A stretch of DNA of 64,000 nucleotides from Acetatifactor sp. (lineage in GTDB: Bacteria; Bacillota; Clostridia; Lachnospirales; Lachnospiraceae), in NCBI GenBank assembly GCA_024693365.1, contig JAILLF010000016.1, forward strand, positions 1 through 64,000, given 5' to 3'. The notes below the pieces were generated by a model. The model searched no databases and was not told where the DNA came from. It saw nothing but the letters and a program-made list of their open reading frames with translations. A program made the translations under genes and the position numbers. Shown here piece by piece: positions 17,691 to 26,850 of this stretch; position 1 is the first letter of the stretch; each line of letters opens with the position of its first letter.

Positions 17691-19235
17691 ATGTACAGTA
17701 CAATTTTATCAGGTGCGCTTTTGGGGATCCGCGCGTGCATGGTTCAGGTAGAGGTGGATGCGTCATCCGGACTGCCAGCCATGAGCATGGTGGGATCCCT
17801 GGGCACAGAGGTCAGGGAGTCGCGGGAGCGCGTGCTTGCTGCCTTAAAAAACGCGGGAATCGACGTGCCGCCCAAACACGTCACGGTGAATTTATCACCT
17901 GCGGATCTTCGGAAGGAAGGGACGGCATATGATCTGCCGATCGCAATCGGAATGCTGGAGGCATTGGGATTCTTTCCGGAAGGAAAAGCGAAGGGAATCC
18001 TGTTTTTGGGAGAACTGGGCCTGAACGGGGAGATCCGCTCGGCGCGTGGCGTTCTTCCCATTGTACGTGAGGCGGCAATGCAGGGCATCCGGGAATGCAT
18101 TGTTCCGTATGCCAATGTGCGGGAAGGCGCCGTGATCCCGGGAATCCGCGTCAGGGGTGCCAAGGATCTGGAGCAGGTTATGGTATTTCTGTTGGCAGGG
18201 GAAGGGGAGAGAAATTCCATCCTTCCTTACGTAACACTCAAAGCAGAAGAACTCACGACAGACGATTCTCTTCGCCAGGCGGATGACTTTGCAGAAGTAA
18301 AGGGGCAGGAGGTCGCCAAGAGGGCAGCGAAGATTGCTGCTGCCGGATTCCACAATCTTCTGATGCTGGGACCTCCGGGAGCAGGAAAATCCATGATCGC
18401 AAAACGGATCCCCGGAATACTGCCTCCGCTTTCATTGGAGGAAAGTCTTGAAGTAACGGCAATCTACAGCGTGGCAGGACTTCTTGGCGAACGATCCCTC
18501 ATCACGCAAAGACCTTTTCAAAGTCCGCACCATACCATATCTCCGCCGGCCCTGATGGGAGGAGGAACCATCCCAAGGCCCGGCATTATCTCATTATCAC
18601 ATCGAGGCGTCCTATTCTTGGACGAACTTCCCGAATTTCAAAGAAATAGTTTAGACGGCATGCGTCAGCCCTTAGAGGATAAACAAGTGCAGATCACAAG
18701 AGTGGGCGGAAACATTGTTTATCCTGCTGATTTTATGCTTGTCTGTGCCATGAATCCATGTCCGTGCGGGTATTTTCCTGACCGTAACAGATGCCGTTGC
18801 ACGGAGCCGCAGATTAAACATTACGCGGGGCGAGTTTCCGGGCCCATTTTGGACCGGATTGACCTGTGTGTTGAACTGCGGTCAGTGGATGTCGCTAGTC
18901 TTCATGAAGCGTCTTCCGGTGAGCCGAGCGCGGTCATACAAAAACAGGTAGAGTGCGCAAGACGGGCGCAGGAGGAACGGTTTCGCGGGACGAAATATCG
19001 TTTTAATGGTGACGTACAGGCGGCAGACGTCGACAGGTATTGTCCTTTGGGCGAAGCGGAAAAGAAATGTATGGAGAAACTTTACGGTGAGATGGGGCTA
19101 AGTGCGAGATCATATCACCGGATCCGAAAGGTTGCGCGAACAATCGCAGATCTGGCAGGGGAAGACAGTATCCGCACGGAACATCTGCTGGAAGCGGCCA
19201 TGTACCGGCCCGTGCAGGAGATCTGGAAGGCATAG
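17691..19235 (+). CDS. comM: YifB/ComM-family Mg-chelatase-like AAA ATPase
   Basis: A 514-aa cytosolic AAA+ protein of the ComM/YifB family; ComM is a branch-migration helicase that aids integration of DNA taken up by transformation. An N-terminal ChlI-like domain (VQVEVDASSGLPAMSMVG, VTVNLSPADLRKEGTAYDLPIAIG) is followed by Walker A GPPGAGKS (about residue 229), Walker B VLFLDELPEF and a cysteine cluster (CAMNPCPCG...CRC) typical of the family. The start follows AAAAGGAGG. It is followed 68 bp later by dprA, another transformation gene. Confidence 0.93.
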   Translation: MYSTILSGALLGIRACMVQVEVDASSGLPAMSMVGSLGTEVRESRERVLAALKNAGIDVPPKHVTVNLSPADLRKEGTAYDLPIAIGMLEALGFFPEGKAKGILFLGELGLNGEIRSARGVLPIVREAAMQGIRECIVPYANVREGAVIPGIRVRGAKDLEQVMVFLLAGEGERNSILPYVTLKAEELTTDDSLRQADDFAEVKGQEVAKRAAKIAAAGFHNLLMLGPPGAGKSMIAKRIPGILPPLSLEESLEVTAIYSVAGLLGERSLITQRPFQSPHHTISPPALMGGGTIPRPGIISLSHRGVLFLDELPEFQRNSLDGMRQPLEDKQVQITRVGGNIVYPADFMLVCAMNPCPCGYFPDRNRCRCTEPQIKHYAGRVSGPILDRIDLCVELRSVDVASLHEASSGEPSAVIQKQVECARRAQEERFRGTKYRFNGDVQAADVDRYCPLGEAEKKCMEKLYGEMGLSARSYHRIRKVARTIADLAGEDSIRTEHLLEAAMYRPVQEIWKA

Positions 19236-19303
19236 CCTGATCGGAAAAGGAATATGCCTCAAATACGTGATCATGGATGATCGCAATAAGGAGGAAATGG
19301 AAT

Positions 19304-20464
19304 TTGACAATAGAGCGAATTAGTTATTTGCAGTGGATAGCAAGCTTGTGGGAATTTCCGGGGAAAACGAAGCAGATGTTGCTAAGCAAGTTTCCTGATC
19401 CTGAAAAGCTTTTTCACGTGACGAAGGACGGGTGGGAGGGACTCTTGGCTCCCAAGCAAGCGGAGATCATACTGCGAAGGCAGGAAGAAGCGTTGGCGGA
19501 CGTAAGGGCGAGAATGGGAGAACCGACAGAAAGCTCTTTACGGGCATATCTCAAAGAACAATATGACAGATTAGGCAGTCTTGGGATTTCCTTTGTGACG
19601 ATCGAGCAGGAGGAATATCCGAAGAGACTGCGGAATATCCCAGATCCGCCGCTTGGAATTTACTACAAGGGAAAACTGCCTGAGGATGAAATCGCCGTAT
19701 CCATCATCGGATCCAGGGATTGCTCTGAGTATGGAAGCTACGTGGCGAGTGCTTTGGGAAAGTACTTGGGCGAGAGGGGCATCCCCGTGATCAGCGGCAT
19801 GGCGAGAGGCATTGACGGAATCAGTCAGCAGGCTGCATTGGAGGCGGGAGGAATGTCTTACGGCGTCTTGGGCTGCGGCGTTGACGTCTGCTACCCGAAA
19901 TCTAATGAAAGGCTATATCAAAAGCTGACCTTGCATGGCGGCATTCTTTCCGAATATCCGCCGGGAACGCCGCCGGCCCCCTTTAACTTTCCGCCCAGAA
20001 ACAGGATCGTGAGCGGATTGTCTCAGGCGGTAGTCGTGGTGGAGGCTGCAGTGAAAAGCGGTACAAGCATTACGGTCTCCATGGCGCTGGATCAGGGAAG
20101 GGACGTTTACGTCGTTCCGGGGCGCGTGACGGACAGGCTCAGCGACGGGTGCAATCGCCTGATCAAGCAGGGAGCATCCGTATTTACGGATCCCGGGAGC
20201 TTTTTGGAGGAGCTTCAGGAGACCTATTTTTTACAAACCGTCAGCCCTGGGAAAAACAGTGCGGTAAAGACAAAAGTGCCAGAGTTGCCGAAGGAGCTTC
20301 AGGGGCTGTGGGCGCAACTGGAGCATACGCCAAAAAGCGTGGAGGAACTACAAAAAAACCTGGCGGAGCCTCTTTCCATCCAGGATTGCACCATACGGCT
20401 CATGGAGCTTACGTTATCCGGAATGGCAAAGCAGGTGTCGCCAGGTCAGTTTTGTAAAGCTTAG
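19304..20464 (+). CDS. dprA: DNA-processing protein DprA
   Basis: A 386-aa protein that binds incoming single-stranded DNA and loads RecA during natural transformation. The Rossmann-fold core is clear: SIIGSRDCSEYG, GMARGIDGISQQAAL, GCGVDVCYP, SEYPPGTPPAPFNFPPRNRIVSG, VVEAAVKSGTSITV, VVPGRVTD. A C-terminal winged-helix-like segment follows. The frame is open from an ATG at 19277, but GGAGG at 19290-19294 points to the TTG at 19304 (LTIERISYLQ). It lies directly downstream of comM; together they suggest retained DNA-uptake recombination functions. Confidence 0.93.
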   Translation: MTIERISYLQWIASLWEFPGKTKQMLLSKFPDPEKLFHVTKDGWEGLLAPKQAEIILRRQEEALADVRARMGEPTESSLRAYLKEQYDRLGSLGISFVTIEQEEYPKRLRNIPDPPLGIYYKGKLPEDEIAVSIIGSRDCSEYGSYVASALGKYLGERGIPVISGMARGIDGISQQAALEAGGMSYGVLGCGVDVCYPKSNERLYQKLTLHGGILSEYPPGTPPAPFNFPPRNRIVSGLSQAVVVVEAAVKSGTSITVSMALDQGRDVYVVPGRVTDRLSDGCNRLIKQGASVFTDPGSFLEELQETYFLQTVSPGKNSAVKTKVPELPKELQGLWAQLEHTPKSVEELQKNLAEPLSIQDCTIRLMELTLSGMAKQVSPGQFCKA

Positions 20465-20486
20465 CGCATACAAAAAATATCGTGTC

Positions 20487-20915
20487 TTAATCCTCGTCCT
20501 GAATGGCACTTAAGGCGTCGTTGATCAGCTTCTCGTCATATTTTTGGATCAGAATGGAAAAGTTCCAGATCATAAAGTAATTGATGACGTAAGCAATGGA
20601 GATGATCAGGCAATACTTAAGATTCGTATACCAGTGAAACAGCCAGCCAAAGCCAAGGACGATCGCATAGATCAGAAAAAAATGGAACCATTTTAGCAGG
20701 TGATACTGCGTTTTGGTCAGGGGCTTCTCCGTAAAAAAGAGGAGCGTCGGAAGACAGCAAAGAAAGCTTACGACAATGGCGGACAAAGGGACGTACCAAG
20801 CAAACAGGACGGGATCGTTTTGCAAAAAGGAGACGAATCCCATCACCCCCATGACAAGAATGATCAGAAAGGTCAGCAAAAAAGTTTGTTCAGCAATCAG
20901 TTTTAATTTTTTCAT
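20487..20915 (-). CDS. DUF3021-family membrane protein
   Basis: A 142-aa membrane protein with four predicted membrane helices (LLTFLIILVMGVMGFV; WYVPLSAIVVSFLCCLPTLL; FFLIYAIVLGFGWL; CLIISIAYVINYFMIW), matching the DUF3021 layout. DUF3021 genes commonly sit beside LytTR regulators, and the membrane protein is thought to restrain the regulator in paired systems such as the streptococcal HdrM/BrsM type. Here it is the last gene of the minus-strand operon, 29 bp after the LytTR gene. Convergent with dprA at 22 bp, with no visible terminator between. Confidence 0.8.
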   Translation of the reverse strand: MKKLKLIAEQTFLLTFLIILVMGVMGFVSFLQNDPVLFAWYVPLSAIVVSFLCCLPTLLFFTEKPLTKTQYHLLKWFHFFLIYAIVLGFGWLFHWYTNLKYCLIISIAYVINYFMIWNFSILIQKYDEKLINDALSAIQDED

Positions 20916-20944
20916 AAATGATACCTCCGGTGATCCAAGACTTA

Positions 20945-21385
20945 TTAGGCATTTATTCCCAGGCGCTTTTTGAATTCCTGCACGTAGCTTCTGGTGATGA
21001 CTAGACTTTCGCCGTTTAGAAGCGTGGCGTGAAGGCGGGCATTTTCACCTGCCTTCACGCTTTTGATTTTCCGCATGTTACAGATCATGGATTTGGAACA
21101 ACGGAAAAATCTTTGATCCAGAAGGGCTTCCAACTCATAGAGCTTATATTTTACTTCCAGACAGTCAGACTTTGTATACACAAAGGTTTTTTCATCTACG
21201 GATTCGGCGTAATAAATCTTGGAAAAGGGACAGGGTACCCGTTCGCCGTCGCGGATGCCGATGAGGGTGCGCTCACCGTTCTCCAAAAGAGAGATGGCCA
21301 TTTGCACGTCATCCGTCAAGTCCGCAACGCGGATGGAGGCTTCTTCCATTTCCTTTTCCGGAACCTTTTGAATCGTTACTTTCAA
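20945..21385 (-). CDS. LytTR-domain transcriptional regulator
   Basis: A 146-aa DNA-binding protein. Residues about 50-146 form a LytTR domain (LEALLDQRFFRCSKSMICNMRKIKSV...GESLVITRSYVQEFKKRLG). There is no receiver domain, so it is not a classical response regulator. The start is TTG (21383-21385) behind GGGGGAT. It sits 12 bp after the ABC permease gene and before DUF3021. The target is probably the operon promoter itself, where two direct repeats 21 bp apart lie just upstream of the -35 box. Confidence 0.87.
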   Translation of the reverse strand: MKVTIQKVPEKEMEEASIRVADLTDDVQMAISLLENGERTLIGIRDGERVPCPFSKIYYAESVDEKTFVYTKSDCLEVKYKLYELEALLDQRFFRCSKSMICNMRKIKSVKAGENARLHATLLNGESLVITRSYVQEFKKRLGINA

Positions 21386-21397
21386 TGCGTTATCCCC

Positions 21398-22309
21398 CTA
21401 TTTCTTCTGATAAACCTTGGGATAGATCAGACTGATGGCAAGGATGGCGGCCATCGTGATCATTATAACGTAAAAACAGGTTTGCTGCCAAGAAAATGCA
21501 TTTCCGAAGAACTCGATCTGAAAGGTAAAGTAATTCCTAATGCCACTGGTAAACAAACCCTGGTCAATGCCGCCAATGGAGTCGTTTACGTGATCCAGAA
21601 CTCCGGAAAGTAGCGTGTCCCTAAGGAGTACGGTGATCCCGGTCGCAGGAAACATTTGACAAAAATTTCGAATGGCGGAGGCAAAACCTGAGAGGGGAAT
21701 ATAAGCTCCAATGATAAAACCGGATACTGCGGAGAGAATGCCAAGGAATGCACCACTGGCCGAGGTTGTTCTGATAAATAGTACAATGAGCATGAAAATG
21801 GCCGTGGAGGATACGGAGCCGATGAAAAGCAGAAGCATAAGTTTTAGGACTGCTTTTACCGTAAGGAAGGTCGATGCTGTCAATTGCAAAAGAAAAAGAC
21901 CAATCCCCATGATTATGGAAGTCATTAGAAAAGCCGAAATTGCAGCTGCAGTAAAGTACGCAAGAATGATCTGCAGGCGGCTTGCGGGGGTTACGGTGAG
22001 ATCTACGTCGATGCCGGCTTCACGATCACTGATCAGCGTCACCAGGCAGTTATAAGGGATCGTGATCAGGGAGGATCCCATGATGCCGGACAGGAGAAGC
22101 CCGTTCACAAATGCGTCGACGTCACTGCCGTGAATGAGGGGAAGGAGAATGCCTGCGGATTCTTCCAAGGCGTTCACGTAGGTGTCACGCAAAAAAAGAA
22201 GATACAGGACAAAGATGATCAGCGGCGTCAGCATGGAAAAAAAGATCATGGTTTTGTCCTTGAAAAATACCAGAAGATTTCTTTGGGTTAGTCCTATAAA
22301 TTTACGCAT
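21398..22309 (-). CDS. ABC-2 type transporter permease
   Basis: A 303-aa membrane protein with an N-terminal cytosolic helix, one membrane segment (MIFFSMLTPLIIFVLYLLFL), a large extracellular loop and five further hydrophobic segments, the ABC-2 exporter pattern. It overlaps the ATPase gene by 8 bp, so the two are translationally coupled and form one exporter. The substrate is unknown; with a LytTR/DUF3021 pair, self-protection or peptide export is a reasonable guess. Confidence 0.88.
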   Translation of the reverse strand: MRKFIGLTQRNLLVFFKDKTMIFFSMLTPLIIFVLYLLFLRDTYVNALEESAGILLPLIHGSDVDAFVNGLLLSGIMGSSLITIPYNCLVTLISDREAGIDVDLTVTPASRLQIILAYFTAAAISAFLMTSIIMGIGLFLLQLTASTFLTVKAVLKLMLLLFIGSVSSTAIFMLIVLFIRTTSASGAFLGILSAVSGFIIGAYIPLSGFASAIRNFCQMFPATGITVLLRDTLLSGVLDHVNDSIGGIDQGLFTSGIRNYFTFQIEFFGNAFSWQQTCFYVIMITMAAILAISLIYPKVYQKK

Positions 22310-23204
22310 TTTCGAGCTCCTTTCCCGTAAGCGTTAAGAATACGTCGTCCATTGTGCCTTTCAGTATTTCATAATCTTGAATCTCTGTTTTGTGATCACA
22401 AAGAAAATCCGTGATCGCACCGTCGAAATATGCAACGTAATGATCCGTCTGATAAACGTGCTCAAAGTCTTGTAACAGGGCATCCGCATTTTCTGACGGG
22501 GCATGGTACCAGAGAAGCTTGGATCTGGCATAAGTCGTCTTTAAGTTGGCCGGCGTCCCGTCAGCGATCACCCTTCCGTGGTCAAGAATTACGACGTGAT
22601 CTGCCTGTGCGGCCTCTTCCATGTAGTGAGTTGTCAGAAAAATGGTCAAGGCCTCTTTCTTACGGAGATCGCTTAAATAATCCCACAGGAGCTTTCGCGT
22701 GGCTGGATCCAGGCCAGTTGTCGGTTCGTCAAGGAATAAGAGCTTTGGATGATGGATCAGTGCGCGGATGACGTCCACGCGGCGGCGCTGTCCGCCAGAC
22801 AATTTTTGATAGGGCTGTTTCCAAATTTCGTCCAGGAGGAACGTATCCCAAAACGGTTCCAGCTTTTTCATGGTTTCTTTCTTGGAAAAACCATAATAGG
22901 AACCCCGCGTGAGAAGATTTTCCGAGACCGTGAGTTTGGAATCCAACACGGATTTCTGAAAAACAATGCCGATCACGTCACGAATCCTGGCATCTTCACT
23001 TCCGAGCTCATGACCGAAGACAAAAGCCTCTCCGGAGGTCTTTTTCAGAACGGTACTGAGCATGTTGATGGTGGTGGATTTTCCTGCACCGTTCTCTCCG
23101 AGATAGGCGAAGAGTTCGCCCTCCGGAACGGTGAAGGATATGTCGTCTACGGCTACGTGGGTTTGATATGTTTTTCTTAAATGATTTACTTGAATGGCGT
23201 TCAT
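22302..23204 (-). CDS. ABC transporter ATP-binding protein
   Basis: A 300-aa ABC ATPase of the drug/bacteriocin-export class. Walker A is GENGAGKST (about residue 35), the Q-loop is GIVFQKS, the signature is LSGGQRRRVDV, Walker B is LLFLDEPTTGLDP and the H-loop is TTHYMEEA. First gene of the operon ATPase-permease-LytTR-DUF3021. The ATG follows AAAGGA. Its promoter and LytTR-like sites are at 23253-23322, divergent from mazG. Confidence 0.95.
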   Translation of the reverse strand: MNAIQVNHLRKTYQTHVAVDDISFTVPEGELFAYLGENGAGKSTTINMLSTVLKKTSGEAFVFGHELGSEDARIRDVIGIVFQKSVLDSKLTVSENLLTRGSYYGFSKKETMKKLEPFWDTFLLDEIWKQPYQKLSGGQRRRVDVIRALIHHPKLLFLDEPTTGLDPATRKLLWDYLSDLRKKEALTIFLTTHYMEEAAQADHVVILDHGRVIADGTPANLKTTYARSKLLWYHAPSENADALLQDFEHVYQTDHYVAYFDGAITDFLCDHKTEIQDYEILKGTMDDVFLTLTGKELENA

Positions 23205-23252
23205 GGCTTTCGCGATCCTTTCTTTGCGGAGGTTATTGTCCTGTATGAGCTT

Positions 23253-23280
23253 ACCATAACAGATTCCCGTCGGATTACAA
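23253..23280 (-). promoter_or_regulatory. Putative promoter of the ABC-LytTR operon
   Basis: On the minus strand, TTGTAA (23275-23280) and TATGGT (23253-23258) are 16 bp apart. The imperfect boxes fit an activator-dependent promoter. Confidence 0.5.
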
Positions 23281-23289
23281 GGTCACTGC

Positions 23290-23322
23290 GGGTGAATTGC
23301 ATCTCGCAGGGGGTGAAATGCA
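23290..23322 (-). promoter_or_regulatory. LytTR-type direct-repeat operator
   Basis: On the minus strand, TGCATTTCACCC (23311-23322) and TGCAATTCACCC (23290-23301) match at 11 of 12 positions and are spaced exactly 21 bp start to start, two helical turns. The nearer copy ends 10 bp upstream of the -35 box. LytTR proteins bind such paired direct repeats, and the operon encodes one, so autoregulation is likely. Confidence 0.65.
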
Positions 23323-23333
23323 CAAAAAGAATT

Positions 23334-23362
23334 TTGACGAAAACAAGTATTTTTGGTATAAT
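23334..23362 (+). promoter_or_regulatory. Sigma-A promoter of mazG
   Basis: TTGACG (23334-23339) and a perfect TATAAT (23357-23362) are 17 bp apart, about 43 bp before the mazG ATG. Confidence 0.75.
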
Positions 23363-23404
23363 TTTGTAAAAGATTATGGGAAAAGTCATTGAAAGGGAAG
23401 ACAA

Positions 23405-23875
23405 ATGACGGAAGTAGATAGATTAAAAGAAATCGTAGAGAAATTAAGGGCAGAGGACGGGTGTCCTTGGGACCGCGTCCAGACGCACGAGAGCTTAAAG
23501 CCAGAATGCATCGAGGAAGCGGCGGAGGTGATCTGCGGCATCAACATTCTCAAGGCAACGGGGGACGCGGAAAACCTGAAGGAGGAGCTTGGCGACCTTT
23601 TGTTGCAGGTGATGTTTCACGCGGTTCTGGCAGAAGAGGAAGGGCTCTTTACCTTTGACGACGTGGCGAGGACAATCAACGAAAAGATGGTACGCCGCCA
23701 TCCGCACGTATTTGGCGGCGTCAATTTCGCGTCGGATGAGGAACGGCATGCTGCCTGGGATGCCATTAAAAAGCAGGAGAAAGCCGGAAAAGAATGGCAT
23801 GCGGATTATTTGCCGGAGGCGTTTTCCGAAGCGACGGAGCTGATCGGGAGAGCTAAGCAACGAAAAGGTTTTTAG
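23405..23875 (+). CDS. mazG: MazG-family nucleoside triphosphate pyrophosphohydrolase
   Basis: A 156-aa single-domain all-alpha MazG protein that hydrolyses (d)NTPs to monophosphate and pyrophosphate, a house-cleaning function. Metal-binding acidic motifs are intact: CIEEAAEVICGI (about 38-49), NLKEELGDLLLQVMFHA (about 58-75) and the C-terminal KMVRRHPHVFGG. It corresponds to the C-terminal-half type found alone in Clostridia. Strong own promoter, divergent from the ABC operon. Confidence 0.92.
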   Translation: MTEVDRLKEIVEKLRAEDGCPWDRVQTHESLKPECIEEAAEVICGINILKATGDAENLKEELGDLLLQVMFHAVLAEEEGLFTFDDVARTINEKMVRRHPHVFGGVNFASDEERHAAWDAIKKQEKAGKEWHADYLPEAFSEATELIGRAKQRKGF

Positions 23876-23917
23876 CATTATCACTGCCGAAGGAACTGAT
23901 CGGGAGGGGATGGACAA

Positions 23918-24037
23918 ATGAGAAAATGGAATACCGCCAAGATAGTTTTGTTTGTTGCTGCTTGCGTATGCATGAACATAGGAGGAAAGCTTTTAACGGC
24001 CGTGAGTTCCGATGGGTGGATGACTATGAATCCGTAA
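23918..24037 (+). pseudogene. Out-of-frame N-terminus of the HD-GYP gene
   Basis: A 39-codon ORF beginning at the ATG with the only good RBS here (GGAGGGG, 9 nt upstream). It encodes a hydrophobic leader (MRKWNTAKIVLFVAACVCMN...) like the first membrane helix of propeller/HD-GYP proteins. It runs in a different frame from the long ORF beginning at 23926 and stops at 24035-24037. This indicates a frameshift, probably with loss of an internal segment. Confidence 0.6.
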
Positions 24038-26850
24038 AAAACGTGAACTGTCTTTACGTGGATGAAGAGGGACGTTTGTGGATCGGCACGAATGACAACG
24101 GACTCTCCATTATGATCCGGGAAAAGATTGTCAACATGTTGGATCAGTCAGACGGGCTTCCGTCCAATTCCGTGCGATGCATCATCCGTGCAACGGACGG
24201 ATATTATTACGTGGGTACGACATCCAGCATGCAGATTTTGGTGATGAACAATGGACTTAAGGCAACCAATACGCTTCCGGAAGTGAATTACACGGACAGC
24301 GTGGCAGCGGACGAACTGGGGCACGTCGCGGTTGTTGCCTCTGACGGAGAATTATTCCTGTTGAAAAAGGGAAGCATTCTGTGCTCCCTTCGCCTGCCGG
24401 ATGAGCAGGAGATATTTAATTGTTGTGCCTTTGCGCCGGACGGCACGCTGATGGTGGGTACGTCCTCCAATCACGTTTTTTACTACGACGTTGAAAAGGA
24501 TGATCTCAGGAGAAGCAAGATTTTAACCTGTCCGGACGTCAACTGCATCAATAATCTGAATTTCCTGAGTGACGGAACGATGTTTATTTCCACGGACAGC
24601 GGCATTTCCTACGTCGACTGGGAAGGCTACCACAGGTTGAATACAAATGGGTTTAATAATTCCATTGACAACATGCTGTATGACTATCAGGGAAACCTTT
24701 GGTTCACTTCCTCAAGACTCGGACTCCTTCGCCTGGCGAAATCTCCGTTTAAGGACGTATATGGTGCCATCGGCATGGATCGCAAGGTGGTCAACACGAT
24801 CGTTTTCTGGCAAGGCGACCATTACGTCGGAACGGACAAGGGTCTCGACGTTGTGGACAAAACCTGTAGTCGTCAGATTGAAAATGAATTGACAAAATCA
24901 CTTTCAGGGAAACGTATCCGCTGCATGTACGTGGATGGGAAGAATCACCTGTGGGTATGTACCTACGGCAATGGTCTGATGGAATATGCCCCAAGCGGCG
25001 AAGCTTGGTCATATAACAAGGATAATGGCAGCTTTGGAAACCGTGCCCGCATTGTGACAGGTCTTTCAGACGGAACGATTCTTGCGGCAGGAGATACCGG
25101 GATCAGCTACATCCGGGATCACAAGATCACGCAAACCATCCACAATCAGGAAGGATGGATCAATTCCATGATCCTGACCGTGACGGAGCGAAGTGACGGG
25201 ACAATCCTGGCGGGAACGGATGGCGACGGCATCGCCGTGATCAAGGATGGTAAGGCTACAAAAATGCTTACGCGTGAAGATGGGCTTAGCAGTGACGTGA
25301 TCCTGCGTACGGTCAAGGATCCCAAATCCGAAGGCGTATTTGTGGTTACCAGTAATAGTCTGTGTTATCTTGAACCGGACAATTCCATCCGCATCCTGGA
25401 CCAATTTCCTTACTTCAACAACTATGACATCTTTGTGAAGGATGAGGAAACGCTGTTTGTCATGTTCAGTGCCGGAATCTACGTGGTGGAGCGTGATGAA
25501 CTTGTTACGGGAGGTGAGATTGCGTGGGAGCTCTTGGATGCCAGAAGGGGACTTGGTACGTCGCTGACCGCCAATTCCTGGAACTGTTATAATGGAAACG
25601 GAGAGCTTTTGCTTCCCTGTGACACGGGCGTGTACGTGATCGACGTTGACAAGTATAACAACGACGTCCGTTCTTACAGAATGCAGCTTGCCTCCGTTAA
25701 ACTGGATGGAGTACCTCAGCCCATTGCAAGAAAGGGTGCCATTACCGTGGGGCAGGGTGTCAGCCGCGTGGAGCTCAGCCCTGAGATCCTTAACTATACC
25801 ATTCAGGAGCCCAATGCGGGATATTTTCTCGAGGGCTATGACTCGCAGTGGACGATTTTGCCGCAGGGGAGCCTTGGCAACATTATCTATGCAAATCTCC
25901 CGGCAGGAAATTACGTTTTCCATCTGGCCATTTTTGACAGTGCCGGTGAGCGCGTTCTGGAAGAGCGAAAGTTTGAATTGGTCAAGGAAGGCGAATTCTA
26001 TGAGCGGCCAGGCTTTGGAGTATACATGTTGCTTGTTCTTTCCCTGTTCATCATTTGGTTTACCTGGCTTGTGGTACAGAGACAGTTAAATCAACAGCAG
26101 ATTAAACTGAACATGGCAAACGAAACGGTTATGGCAATCGCAAACGCCGTCGATGCCAAGGACGTGCGAACGCATCAGCATTCCACGCGCGTGGCGGAGT
26201 ATTCGGAGATGATCGCAAGGGAAATGAACTGTTTCAAATGGTGGCAGAGAGGAAAGGCGCTTTCTAATCTAAGAAAGGCGGCCCAGTTGCATGACACTGG
26301 AAAGATCGGCGTGCCTGACAGCGTATTGAATAAAGTCGGGCGTTTGACGGATGAAGAATACGCCAAAATGAAATCCCACACGATCACTGGTGCGGAAATC
26401 TTGAAGGATTTTACTTTGGTGGAGAACGCCTCTGATGGTACGCATTATCACCATGAGCGTTATGATGGCAAGGGGTATCCTGAAGGCCTGAAGGGGGAAG
26501 AAATCCCGCTGTACGCAAGGATCATCAACGTGGCCGATACCTTTGACGCAATGACCAGCAATCGAGTATACCGAAGTTCAATGGATACGGAATACGTTAT
26601 GAATGAAATGAAGCGGGGACGGGGTACGCAGTTTGATCCCGATGCTTTGGATGCATTTCTTAGATTGGTGGAAAAGGGCGTTATTAATCCGGATAAGATC
26701 TATGCGCACAGACGCGAGGAGATCCAGCATGCGGATGAAGAAGCGCAGGCTGAATTAAAACGACGCGTGGAGGAAGACAAAAAGATCCAGGCATCGGAGA
26801 TGGAAGCCAAAGGAAAAAATGAAGAAAGCTGGAAAGGAGACAAGGCATGA
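23926..26850 (+). CDS. Beta-propeller sensor with HD-GYP phosphodiesterase domain
   Basis: A 974-aa frame with two-component-type propeller repeats (LYVDEEGRLWIGTNDNGLSI, LWFTSSRLGLLRL, LWVCTYGNGLMEY), a Y_Y_Y-like domain (about 610-690), one membrane helix (about 700-720, VYMLLVLSLFIIWFTWLVV), and a cytosolic HD-GYP domain with HDTGKIGVPD (about 789) and HHERYDGKGYPEGLKGEEIP (about 843). HD-GYP domains usually hydrolyse c-di-GMP; the metal-site residues look intact. A Lys/Glu-rich tail follows. The listed ATG has no RBS: the real start is probably 23918 in another frame, so the N-terminal membrane part appears lost or shifted. It overlaps the next gene by 4 bp. Confidence 0.85.
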   Translation: MEYRQDSFVCCCLRMHEHRRKAFNGREFRWVDDYESVKNVNCLYVDEEGRLWIGTNDNGLSIMIREKIVNMLDQSDGLPSNSVRCIIRATDGYYYVGTTSSMQILVMNNGLKATNTLPEVNYTDSVAADELGHVAVVASDGELFLLKKGSILCSLRLPDEQEIFNCCAFAPDGTLMVGTSSNHVFYYDVEKDDLRRSKILTCPDVNCINNLNFLSDGTMFISTDSGISYVDWEGYHRLNTNGFNNSIDNMLYDYQGNLWFTSSRLGLLRLAKSPFKDVYGAIGMDRKVVNTIVFWQGDHYVGTDKGLDVVDKTCSRQIENELTKSLSGKRIRCMYVDGKNHLWVCTYGNGLMEYAPSGEAWSYNKDNGSFGNRARIVTGLSDGTILAAGDTGISYIRDHKITQTIHNQEGWINSMILTVTERSDGTILAGTDGDGIAVIKDGKATKMLTREDGLSSDVILRTVKDPKSEGVFVVTSNSLCYLEPDNSIRILDQFPYFNNYDIFVKDEETLFVMFSAGIYVVERDELVTGGEIAWELLDARRGLGTSLTANSWNCYNGNGELLLPCDTGVYVIDVDKYNNDVRSYRMQLASVKLDGVPQPIARKGAITVGQGVSRVELSPEILNYTIQEPNAGYFLEGYDSQWTILPQGSLGNIIYANLPAGNYVFHLAIFDSAGERVLEERKFELVKEGEFYERPGFGVYMLLVLSLFIIWFTWLVVQRQLNQQQIKLNMANETVMAIANAVDAKDVRTHQHSTRVAEYSEMIAREMNCFKWWQRGKALSNLRKAAQLHDTGKIGVPDSVLNKVGRLTDEEYAKMKSHTITGAEILKDFTLVENASDGTHYHHERYDGKGYPEGLKGEEIPLYARIINVADTFDAMTSNRVYRSSMDTEYVMNEMKRGRGTQFDPDALDAFLRLVEKGVINPDKIYAHRREEIQHADEEAQAELKRRVEEDKKIQASEMEAKGKNEESWKGDKA

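Noticed and set aside
25066-25923. 285-aa minus-strand frame inside the HD-GYP gene
   Set aside because: The plus frame has clear propeller and Y_Y_Y motifs throughout; the minus frame has no domain or RBS.
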